Source of the DNA: Deltaproteobacteria bacterium
GTDB lineage: Bacteria; Myxococcota; Polyangia; Haliangiales; Haliangiaceae
Assembly (NCBI GenBank): GCA_018262455.1
Contig: JAGSPR010000460.1
Coordinates: forward strand, 1 to 5,067
Reading direction: 5' to 3'
Length of the DNA: 5,067 bases
Shown here piece by piece: positions 1 to 5,067 of the stretch. Each line of letters begins with the position of its first letter. Positions within the stretch are counted from its first letter, which is position 1. A program made the translations under genes and the position numbers. Under the pieces are notes generated by a model. It saw only the letters and a list, made by a program, of their open reading frames with translations. It was not told where the DNA came from and searched no databases.

Positions 1-587
1 GCGGCGATCATCTCCTTCATCACGTTGCCGGTGAACGGCGCGGTCGCCTCGTGCACGGTGACGACGTGGAACGTCGTGCGGGTCGCCCACGGGTTCGCGG
101 CCCACTGCGTCGGATCGTTCCACGCCGCGATGATCGGGAGCGCTCGCGCGCGATCCGCCGCGTCGATCGCGAACGGCCCGCCGCGATAGCGGTGCAGGCC
201 GACCACGGTTCCGGCGGTCACGCCGCTGTCGGACCACACGACCGTCGTCGTCGCCGCCACGTCGGGACTCGCCGTCGGATACGGACACTTGACGCCGGAG
301 CCCTCGACGCCGCAGTCCCACGCGCACAGATCGCCGACCGTGTCGCACGGGGCCGCGTGGTAGGTCTTCATCGGGTCGATGACCCAGTAGACCCGCACAC
401 CCTGGCGGAGCAGCTGGTAGAGGAGGCCGTACGCCTGGAGGTTGCCGGTCGCCTGATAGGACAGGTCCATCGGGATGATCAGGCTGCCGGTCGGGAACGT
501 GCGGTCCGCCGCCCCGGCCTCGCGTGGTGCGAACGCAACAGCGAGTGAGAGCACGAGCGCGAGCGCCCACCTCGAAGGGTTGGTCAT
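1..587 (-). CDS. Secreted cysteine-containing protein of unknown function (5' part, runs off left edge)
   Basis: The reading frame opens at an ATG (bases 587-585) and stays open for 195 codons to the window edge, so the C-terminus is missing. Residues 1-26 look like a Sec signal peptide: N-terminal MTNPSRW, a hydrophobic stretch ALALVLSLAVAFA, and a likely AGA|AD cleavage site. The mature part begins RTFPTGSLIIPMDLSYQ and continues with a helix-like YGLLYQLLRQG segment and a strand-like VRVYWVIDP (residues about 64-72). Four cysteines (C81, C88, C92, C101) cluster in a loop-like stretch and could form disulfides outside the cytoplasm. I recall similar uncharacterised secreted proteins in myxobacteria with the 'GSLIIPMD...YGLLYxLLRQGV' signature, but cannot assign a function. 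No good Shine-Dalgarno precedes the ATG. The gene is divergent from the barrel-like gene, with only 66 bases between the chosen start codons. Third-position GC bias and the coherent signal peptide make it a real gene. Confidence 0.85.
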   Translation of the reverse strand, partial: MTNPSRWALALVLSLAVAFAPREAGAADRTFPTGSLIIPMDLSYQATGNLQAYGLLYQLLRQGVRVYWVIDPMKTYHAAPCDTVGDLCAWDCGVEGSGVKCPYPTASPDVAATTTVVWSDSGVTAGTVVGLHRYRGGPFAIDAADRARALPIIAAWNDPTQWAANPWATRTTFHVVTVHEATAPFTGNVMKEMIA

Positions 588-653
588 GCGAGAACAGAGG
601 GGAAGCATCGACGAAAGGTTACCGCGGTGTCGCCCGCTGGTACGATGTGGGCG
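588..653. promoter_or_regulatory. Divergent intergenic region with putative promoters
   Basis: This short gap separates two divergent start codons, so control of both genes must lie here or inside the coding ends. On the plus strand, TGGTACGAT (638-646) resembles an extended -10 element. It lies 7 bases before the ATG at 654, which would give a leaderless or nearly leaderless transcript. At 617-623, GGTTACC (GGTAACC on the minus strand) begins 36 bases before the minus-strand ATG, about where a -35 element would lie for a leaderless message. The alternative reading is that GAAAGG (613-618) is a Shine-Dalgarno for a GTG at 627. These are visual matches only, and no transcription start is known. 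Confidence 0.35.
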
Positions 654-1673
654 ATGCGCGCACTCGTGGTGCTGCTCCTCCTCGCGAGCCGCGCGCATGC
701 TGGGCCCTCCGAAGCGATCGTGCTCACGAGCTCGGAGCCCACGTTCCAGGTCGCGCTCCGCGAGACCCTCGCGCCCGCGGGGATCTCGGTCATCCTCGCC
801 ACCGATGTGACGGCCCCGTCGATCTCCGAGATCGCGGGCGCATCGCGCGAGCTCGCCGACCGCCTGCATGCGAGCTCGACCGTGTGGCTCGTGTTCTCCG
901 ACGCCGGAGCGACCCTGGTCGCGTACGACCGTGGGGTCGACCGGGTCCTGGTCCGCCCGCTGCCGTCGGCGACGGTGCCACTGTCGACGTCGCAGGCCGA
1001 GGAGGCGTCACGCATGGTGCGCACGATGCTCCGTGCGCTGCGGATCACCCCGGACTCGAACCTCCCGCCTCCGCACCCCGCCGAGGCGGCGATCGTGCGC
1101 ACGCAGGCCGCGAGAGCGGAGCGACCGGTGCAGGTAGCTCGACTCGAAGCGCCCCCCCCAGCGCCGGCTGTCCTCGGGGTCGAGCTCGGTGCCGGCATGC
1201 GCATCCGCGGTCCGGGCGATCCGGCGGCGGCGACAGCGACGCTCGCCGTGATTCTTCGCCCGCAGGCCCTCGGAGTCGCCGTGACCGCTCACCTGGCCCC
1301 GAACTCCGACGTCGCCGCAGCAGGCGTCATGGGCAGGATCTCCGACGACTCCGTCGCGATCACGGCTCGGTACGGCCTCGTGGTCGCGCCCGGCGTGACG
1401 GTCGCCGGCAGCGCGGGCGTCGCGGTCCACCGCGTGCGCCTCCGCGGCGTCGTGATGGGAGGGGCCCCCGTCGACGAGGACCACGTCGACCCGGCCGCGC
1501 GCGTCGGGGCGTCCGCCGTGTATGCCCTCGGGCCGTTCCTCGGCCTCGGGCTCGTCGTGTCGGCGGACTGTCTACTCCGCCGGCAGAAGTACGACGCCGG
1601 CCCCGAAGAGGTCCTGAGCGTGCCGCTGGTCCAGCTCACGGCGGCCGTCGTGTTTCGCGCGAGGGTCTGGTAA
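654..1673 (+). CDS. Exported two-domain protein, putative outer-membrane beta-barrel C-terminus
   Basis: The product has 339 residues from the ATG at 654. In-frame alternatives are GTG 627 (Shine-Dalgarno-like GAAAGG eight bases upstream) and ATG 645. I favour 654 because it gives a compact signal peptide, MRALVVLLLLASRAHA|G, and sits just after a TACGAT -10-like box. Residues about 19-130 form a small domain (VLTSSEPTFQVALRETLAPAG, then VWLVFSDAGATLVAYDR and VLVRPLP, then a helix with EEASRMVRTMLRAL). From memory, similar domains occur in uncharacterised myxobacterial envelope proteins. Residues about 131-172 are a Pro/Ala-rich linker that includes a run of eight C. Residues about 174-339 alternate hydrophobic and small or polar residues, are glycine-rich, and end in VFRARVW, as expected for a beta-barrel with a terminal aromatic residue. 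The gene lies 31 bases before the sigma factor gene and may be co-expressed with it. Function is unknown; an envelope component or receptor of the neighbouring signalling unit is inference. Confidence 0.85.
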   Translation: MRALVVLLLLASRAHAGPSEAIVLTSSEPTFQVALRETLAPAGISVILATDVTAPSISEIAGASRELADRLHASSTVWLVFSDAGATLVAYDRGVDRVLVRPLPSATVPLSTSQAEEASRMVRTMLRALRITPDSNLPPPHPAEAAIVRTQAARAERPVQVARLEAPPPAPAVLGVELGAGMRIRGPGDPAAATATLAVILRPQALGVAVTAHLAPNSDVAAAGVMGRISDDSVAITARYGLVVAPGVTVAGSAGVAVHRVRLRGVVMGGAPVDEDHVDPAARVGASAVYALGPFLGLGLVVSADCLLRRQKYDAGPEEVLSVPLVQLTAAVVFRARVW

Positions 1674-1704
1674 CAAAACCGCGGATTCGGCCCACTATCG
1701 AAGG
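1669..1704 (+). promoter_or_regulatory. Possible promoter of the sigma-factor operon
   Basis: The gap before the sigma gene is only 31 bases. GGTAAC (1669-1674) overlaps the stop codon of the upstream gene and starts 36 bases before GTG 1705. An AT-rich CACTATCGA (1693-1701) follows and could serve as a -10 region. ECF sigma factors commonly recognise a GGAAC-like -35 box and often activate their own operon, so autoregulation is possible. The motif is short and part of it is fixed by the coding sequence (TGG TAA), so the match is weak. No terminator hairpin is visible in the gap, so read-through from the upstream gene is equally possible. Confidence 0.25.
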
Positions 1705-2316
1705 GTGGGTCTCGAGATCGTGCAGGGGAGCACGCCGTCCGACGAGGACGCGCTGATCGCGGCATGCATCCGGGGAGACCGCACCGCCGAGCGCGCGCTG
1801 TTTCGTCGCGAGTATCCCCGCGTCAACGCGACCGTCTACCGGATCCTCGGGTCGACGCGCGAGACCGATGATCTGGTGCAGGAGACGTTCATCGCGGTGT
1901 TCCGCGCGCTGCCGCAGTTCCGGAACGAAGCGCGCCTCTCGACCTGGATCGATCGGATCGCGGTCCGCATCGTGTTCCAGCACATCGCCGCGCGCAAGCG
2001 CTCGAGCCTCGTCGCCCTCACCGTGATCGCCGAGCCGGAGGATCCGCGAGGAGCGGTCGATGATCGCGCCCAGGCCCGCGAGGGACTGCGTCGTCTCTAC
2101 GCGGTGCTCGCGCGCCTGAAGCCCGACGCTCGCACCGCGTTCGCCCTCTATGCGATCGACGGCCGGACGATCGCGCAGGTCGCCGAGCTCACCGAGACCT
2201 CGATCGTCACGTCGAAGATCCGGATCTGGCGCGCACGCCGCGAGGTCATGCGACGCGCGGCGGAGGATCCCGTGCTGGCGTCGTACCTCGCCGCGTGGAG
2301 CGAGGAGAGCCGATGA
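1705..2316 (+). CDS. ECF-type RNA polymerase sigma factor (sigma-70 family)
   Basis: The product has 203 residues, a normal length for an ECF sigma factor, which directs RNA polymerase core to a dedicated promoter set. Sigma region 2 spans about residues 28-99, with the core-binding motif DDLVQETF (55-62), then FRALPQF and the STWI motif (79-82), ending in the basic AARKR. A short acidic linker (about 109-126) replaces region 3. Sigma region 4 spans about 128-184, with LKPDARTAFALYAIDG followed by a helix-turn-helix (TIAQVAELTETSIVTSKIRIWRARREV) that should bind the -35 element. The start is GTG 1705. GTG 1720 is a reasonable alternative, since GGGTGGG lies ten bases before it, and both leave the domains intact. 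The stop overlaps the next gene by 4 bases (ATGA), which couples its translation to the FecR-like protein, the likely regulator. The family call is firm; the specific ECF group is not determined. Confidence 0.95.
   Translation: MGLEIVQGSTPSDEDALIAACIRGDRTAERALFRREYPRVNATVYRILGSTRETDDLVQETFIAVFRALPQFRNEARLSTWIDRIAVRIVFQHIAARKRSSLVALTVIAEPEDPRGAVDDRAQAREGLRRLYAVLARLKPDARTAFALYAIDGRTIAQVAELTETSIVTSKIRIWRARREVMRRAAEDPVLASYLAAWSEESR
2302..2307 (+). promoter_or_regulatory. Strong Shine-Dalgarno (GAGGAG) setting the FecR-like start
   Basis: GAGGAG lies five bases before the ATG at 2313 inside the end of the sigma gene. It is the best ribosome-binding site in the window. It decides in favour of ATG 2313, with the ATGA overlap, over the in-frame GTG at 2295, and suggests efficient coupled re-initiation. 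Confidence 0.75.
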
Positions 2317-3389
2317 CGCGCGATCGGATCGACGTCGAGGTTCCAGCGAGCGACGGCCGCCGGGATCGCGTGGAGCACCAGGTCTTCCATCGCCTCGACG
2401 CGATCCGCGCCGGCGAACGCGCCGAGGCGACGCTCCCGATCGCCCGCACGGGCGCCCGTCGGGCGCCGTGGATCGCGCTCGGTGCGATCGCGGCCGCCGC
2501 CGCGATCTTGGTGCTGCTCCGCCGGGATGCGTCGGAGACTGCGCCGTCGACGCCGTCGCGGGTCGTCACGCCGGTCGGCGGAGCATCGCAGTTCATCATC
2601 GGGGACGCCGTGATCGACGCGGGGAGCGATACGAGCGTCGACGTCCGGACGGACTCCTCCGGGATCACCCTCACGCTCGCGCGCGGGACCGTCGACTGCG
2701 ACGTCGAACACCGTGCGGGCCGGCCGCCGTTTCGCGTGGTCGCCGGCGAGGTGACGGTCGAGGTGGTCGGCACCCGCTTCGCGGTGGAGCGGCTGTCGAC
2801 CCGCGTTCGCGTCGACGTCACGCGCGGCAAGGTCCGCGTGCGGTCACCGAGCGGCGAGCGCTTCGTCGCGGCGGGCGAGACCTGGACCCAGGCGCCGCTC
2901 GCGGCGATCGAGCCCACCGCGCCGCCGTTCCCTTCGCCCGCGGCGGAGCCACGGTCCGGCTCGGTGGACGAGCCCACCACGGCGGTCGCTCCGCCGGCGG
3001 CACCAGCGCCTCCACTCCAGGGTCCATCGCCGCAGGCGGCCTTCGACAGTGCCAAGCGGCTCGCCGCCCGTGACCCCGATGCCGCCGCGCGCGGTCTTCG
3101 CAAGGTCGCGGAGGGGAGCAGCACGTGGGCCGCGCTGGCCTTGTTCGACCTCGCCGAGCTCGAGGTCGCGCGCAACCGTTCGCGAGCCGCCCTCGCGAAC
3201 CTCGACGAGTATCGGAGGCGGTTTCCGCGCGGCGCCAACGCCGAGGACGCGGCCTGGCTCCGGGTCGAAGTCCTGGTCTCGTCGCGGCAGACCGAGGCCG
3301 CACGCGCCGCCGCGAGCGACTACCTCGCGCGGTTTCCGTCAGGCACGTATGCGCGGCCCGCCGAGCGTCTCACCGGCGCCTCGCGATGA
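2313..3389 (+). CDS. FecR-like membrane protein with C-terminal TPR-like repeats
   Basis: The product has 358 residues, starting at the ATG that overlaps the sigma stop codon. Residues 1-51 are a charged cytoplasmic segment (DRVEHQVFHRLDAIRAGERAEA is helix-like). Residues about 52-69 (PWIALGAIAAAAAILVLL) form one membrane helix followed by RR. A FecR domain follows at about 88-190: IDAGSDTSVDVRTDSSG, LTLARGTVDCDV, then FRVVAGEVTVEVVGTRFAVE, with VDVTRGKVRV and RFVAAGETW closing the fold. In this family the domain lies in the periplasm. After a Pro/Ala-rich linker (about 191-245), residues about 246-352 form helical TPR-like repeats (ALALFDLAELEVARNRSRAALANLDEYRRRFPRG and AARAAASDYLARFPSG), like YbgF/BamD-type proteins. 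FecR proteins usually control the sigma factor encoded beside them, and that role is inferred here. The standard FecR N-terminal anti-sigma domain and the zinc anti-sigma HXXXCXXC motif are not recognisable, so how it would bind the sigma factor is unclear. Confidence 0.9.
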   Translation: MTRDRIDVEVPASDGRRDRVEHQVFHRLDAIRAGERAEATLPIARTGARRAPWIALGAIAAAAAILVLLRRDASETAPSTPSRVVTPVGGASQFIIGDAVIDAGSDTSVDVRTDSSGITLTLARGTVDCDVEHRAGRPPFRVVAGEVTVEVVGTRFAVERLSTRVRVDVTRGKVRVRSPSGERFVAAGETWTQAPLAAIEPTAPPFPSPAAEPRSGSVDEPTTAVAPPAAPAPPLQGPSPQAAFDSAKRLAARDPDAAARGLRKVAEGSSTWAALALFDLAELEVARNRSRAALANLDEYRRRFPRGANAEDAAWLRVEVLVSSRQTEAARAAASDYLARFPSGTYARPAERLTGASR

Positions 3390-5067
3390 AGGCTCCGCTG
3401 CTGGTCGGGATCGCGCTCCTCGTGGGCTGTACCGAACGGATCCAGCTCGTGGGCGAGCCCATCCCCGGGCTGCTCGCGCTCGATGTCACGCCGCCGCACG
3501 CGCAGATCGAGATCACCGATCTCGGCCAGCCGGCGCAGACCGTGGCGTACTCCGCGACCGGCCACTTCCGCGACGGCACCAGCCGCGACGTGACGGCGCT
3601 CGTCGACTGGGGCACCGACAACCCGGCACCCGGTTCGTTCAGCGAACCAGGTGCGTACCGGACGTCCGGGAGCGCTGCCGGACATGTCCGAGTCGCGGCG
3701 TCGAGCGGGGACGTCGTCGCCGACGCGCAGCTCACGATCGTCGTGACCGCGACGATCATCGACGGCGCGTTTCCACCACCGCCGGGTGCCGACGAGCTGT
3801 TCACCTCCGGCGTCTCCACCGTGGATCCGCTGCGCTCGCCTGCGGTGCTCTATCCCGCGAACGACACGCTGTTCCCGCAGGACCTCGCGCGGATCGTGTT
3901 CCAGTACGGCCGCGGGATGATGAACGACGCGTTCCAGCTCACGTTCGATTCGGACGTGCTGCACCTCACCGTCCTGACCGGAAGTGATCGGTGGCAACCG
4001 GATGAGGCCGTGTGGTCGCTGCTCGCCCGCTCGCACCCCGGGGCGTCGGCAGTGTTCGCCGTGCACGGTGGCGCGACCGCGACGCCGGGGACGATCTATG
4101 CAGCGGAGCCGACGGTCATGCGGTTCACGCGGAGCGCACCGGGCGGGGTGATCTACTACTGGTCGGCCGCGTCCGGTGGCGTGATGCGTGCCCAGCTCGA
4201 CACGGGAACGGCCGGCACGCTCGTGCCTCCGGACGGCGACGCGCGGTGCGCGGCGTGCCACGCCGTCTCACGCGACGGACGGACGATGGCGATCGGCCTC
4301 GGGGGCGAGAAGCTCGCGCTGCTCGACCTGACGACCCAGGCGATCACGACGCCGGCTCCGGAGATCCCGATGGGGTGGGCGACGTTCTCGCCCGACGGCA
4401 CGCTCCTCCTGGTCGCCAACAAGGGCGAGCTGACGCTCCGCGATGCGAGCACCGGTGCGCCGGTCGGCGCGCGCGGCGGAAAGCTCGAGCTTCCCGGCCA
4501 CGCGATCGCGACGCACCCCGATTGGTCTCCCGACGGCAGCTCCGTCGCGATCGTGATCGCCGACTCGATCAACAACATGGACCTCAAGGGTGGGTCGATC
4601 GCGCGCATGGCGTATGACGACGGGGCGTGGGGAGCACCCGAGATCCTCGTCGCGGCCGGCGGCGGGATGGACAACAACTTCTTCCCGCGGTGGTCCCCCG
4701 ACGGGCAGTTCATCGCCTATGTCCACGCGAGCTCGGGCTCGCGTGGCGCACGGACCGCGGAGCTGCGCCTCGTCGCGGCGAGCGGTGGCCCGCCCCGGCT
4801 CCTCGACCTCGCGAGCCATCGCGTCGGCGCGACCGACGGCGTCGTGGACCTCGCGTCCACCATGCCGTCGTGGTCACCGACGATCACCGACGGGATCGCG
4901 TGGCTTAGCTTCTCTTCGCAGCGCCCGTACGGCGCCGTCAGGCCGATGCTCGGTCCCAGCCAGGTGTGGATCTCCGGCATCGAGCTCTCGAGCGACCGCG
5001 CCGACCCGTCGTTCGCGGCGTTCTGGCTGCCCGGGCAGGACGTCACGACCGTGACGAACAATCCGGT
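3386..5067 (+). CDS. Lipoprotein with Ig-like domain, CXXCH heme c motif and PD40-type beta-propeller (3' end missing)
   Basis: The frame starts at the ATG overlapping the FecR-like stop (ATGA) and stays open for 560 codons to the edge, so the C-terminus is absent. There is no clear Shine-Dalgarno, so coupled translation is likely. Residues 1-15 (MKAPLLVGIALLVGC) are a lipoprotein signal with C15 as the lipidated cysteine. Residues about 25-122 resemble a bacterial Ig-like (BIG2) domain: YSATGHFRDGTSRDVTALVDW, later GHVRVAASSG. A domain containing PAVLYPANDTLFPQDLARIVFQ and GGVIYYWSAASGGVMR follows. The motif CAACH at residues 288-292 can attach one heme c covalently and is followed by AVSRDGRTMA. 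Propeller blades carry FSPDG (334-338), WSPDG (380-384 and 436-440) and WSP (496-498), like the TolB/PD40 family. The predicted location is periplasmic or outer membrane. Roles in electron transfer, heme-based sensing or surface binding all remain open. I recall similar CXXCH-plus-propeller lipoproteins in myxobacteria without a known function. Confidence 0.9.
   Translation, partial: MKAPLLVGIALLVGCTERIQLVGEPIPGLLALDVTPPHAQIEITDLGQPAQTVAYSATGHFRDGTSRDVTALVDWGTDNPAPGSFSEPGAYRTSGSAAGHVRVAASSGDVVADAQLTIVVTATIIDGAFPPPPGADELFTSGVSTVDPLRSPAVLYPANDTLFPQDLARIVFQYGRGMMNDAFQLTFDSDVLHLTVLTGSDRWQPDEAVWSLLARSHPGASAVFAVHGGATATPGTIYAAEPTVMRFTRSAPGGVIYYWSAASGGVMRAQLDTGTAGTLVPPDGDARCAACHAVSRDGRTMAIGLGGEKLALLDLTTQAITTPAPEIPMGWATFSPDGTLLLVANKGELTLRDASTGAPVGARGGKLELPGHAIATHPDWSPDGSSVAIVIADSINNMDLKGGSIARMAYDDGAWGAPEILVAAGGGMDNNFFPRWSPDGQFIAYVHASSGSRGARTAELRLVAASGGPPRLLDLASHRVGATDGVVDLASTMPSWSPTITDGIAWLSFSSQRPYGAVRPMLGPSQVWISGIELSSDRADPSFAAFWLPGQDVTTVTNNP
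3626..3654 (+). repeat. Inverted repeat / hairpin inside the lipoprotein gene
   Basis: GCACCCGGTTCG (3626-3637) and CGAACCAGGTGC (3643-3654) pair over 11 of 12 positions around a five-base loop (TTCAG). The only mismatch is C3631 against A3649. The hairpin starts about 240 bases into the lipoprotein coding sequence. No T-run follows, so it does not look like an intrinsic terminator. It may only reflect coding and GC bias, or it may act as an mRNA structure. Confidence 0.6.
3658..3690. repeat. Pair of 12-bp perfect palindromes sharing GGAC/GTCC half-sites
   Basis: CCGGACGTCCGG (3658-3669) and CGGACATGTCCG (3679-3690) are both perfect palindromes. Their centres are 21 bases apart, about two helical turns, and both are built from GGAC and GTCC arms. 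They lie inside the lipoprotein gene, directly after the hairpin. A dimeric DNA-binding protein could use such sites, but palindromes of this size also occur elsewhere in the window, for example ACGGGCGCCCGT at 2448-2459, so a regulatory role is speculative. Confidence 0.35.

Noticed and set aside
1674..1704. Terminator between the barrel-like gene and the sigma gene
   Set aside because: No inverted repeat or T-run is visible in the 31-base gap.
524..1756. Long plus-strand frame overlapping the barrel-like gene
   Set aside because: The product is an Arg/Gly/Pro-rich low-complexity sequence that runs through the divergent promoter region and into the sigma gene. The frame at 654-1673 has a signal peptide and sensible third-position bias.
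2448..2459. Perfect palindrome ACGGGCGCCCGT in the FecR-like gene
   Set aside because: It is an isolated GC-only-core palindrome with no partner, and is expected at some frequency in DNA of this composition. It is used here as a caution for the pair at 3658-3690.
2313..2465. Zinc-binding anti-sigma (HXXXCXXC) domain in the cytoplasmic part of the FecR-like protein
   Set aside because: The segment contains no cysteine.
2246..3238. Long open frame on the minus strand across the FecR-like gene
   Set aside because: The translation is Arg/Ser/Ala-rich without domains. The opposite strand has a clear FecR domain, membrane helix and strong ribosome-binding site, so this is an antisense shadow of high GC content.
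3320..4261. Long minus-strand frame opposite the lipoprotein gene
   Set aside because: It is Arg/His-rich with no motif, while the plus strand encodes a lipobox, Ig-like domain and CXXCH in one continuous frame.

Overview
The window is very GC-rich, with G or C at most third codon positions. It carries an ECF sigma factor, a FecR-like protein with TPR-like repeats, secreted proteins and a lipoprotein with a beta-propeller. That combination and style suggest a delta-proteobacterial lineage, most likely Myxococcota (Polyangia/Sandaracinus-like). The assignment is an inference from gene content and composition; no marker gene is present.

Layout. Bases 1-587 (minus strand) hold the 5' part of a secreted, cysteine-containing protein of unknown function, which runs off the left edge. 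A short divergent region follows. Bases 654-1673 (plus; possible start as early as 627) encode an exported protein with a small N-terminal alpha/beta-looking domain and a C-terminal segment resembling an outer-membrane beta-barrel. After a 31-base gap come three plus-strand genes joined by two 4-base ATGA overlaps: an ECF-type RNA polymerase sigma factor (1705-2316), a membrane-anchored FecR-like protein with C-terminal TPR-like repeats (2313-3389), and a lipoprotein (3386 to beyond 5067). The lipoprotein has an Ig-like domain, one CXXCH heme c motif and WSPDG-type beta-propeller repeats. Both edge genes are incomplete, so the window contains three complete genes.

How the genes may work together. 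The overlaps indicate one translationally coupled unit: transcription factor, inner-membrane protein facing the periplasm, then an envelope lipoprotein. This resembles cell-surface signalling (FecI/FecR), but no TonB-dependent transducer is visible and the FecR-like protein lacks a recognisable standard anti-sigma N-terminus. The barrel-like protein just upstream may be a further envelope partner. The sensing role is inference.

No tRNA, rRNA, CRISPR array, insertion sequence or convincing intrinsic terminator was seen. Coding sequence fills almost everything; the only gaps are 588-653 and 1674-1704.
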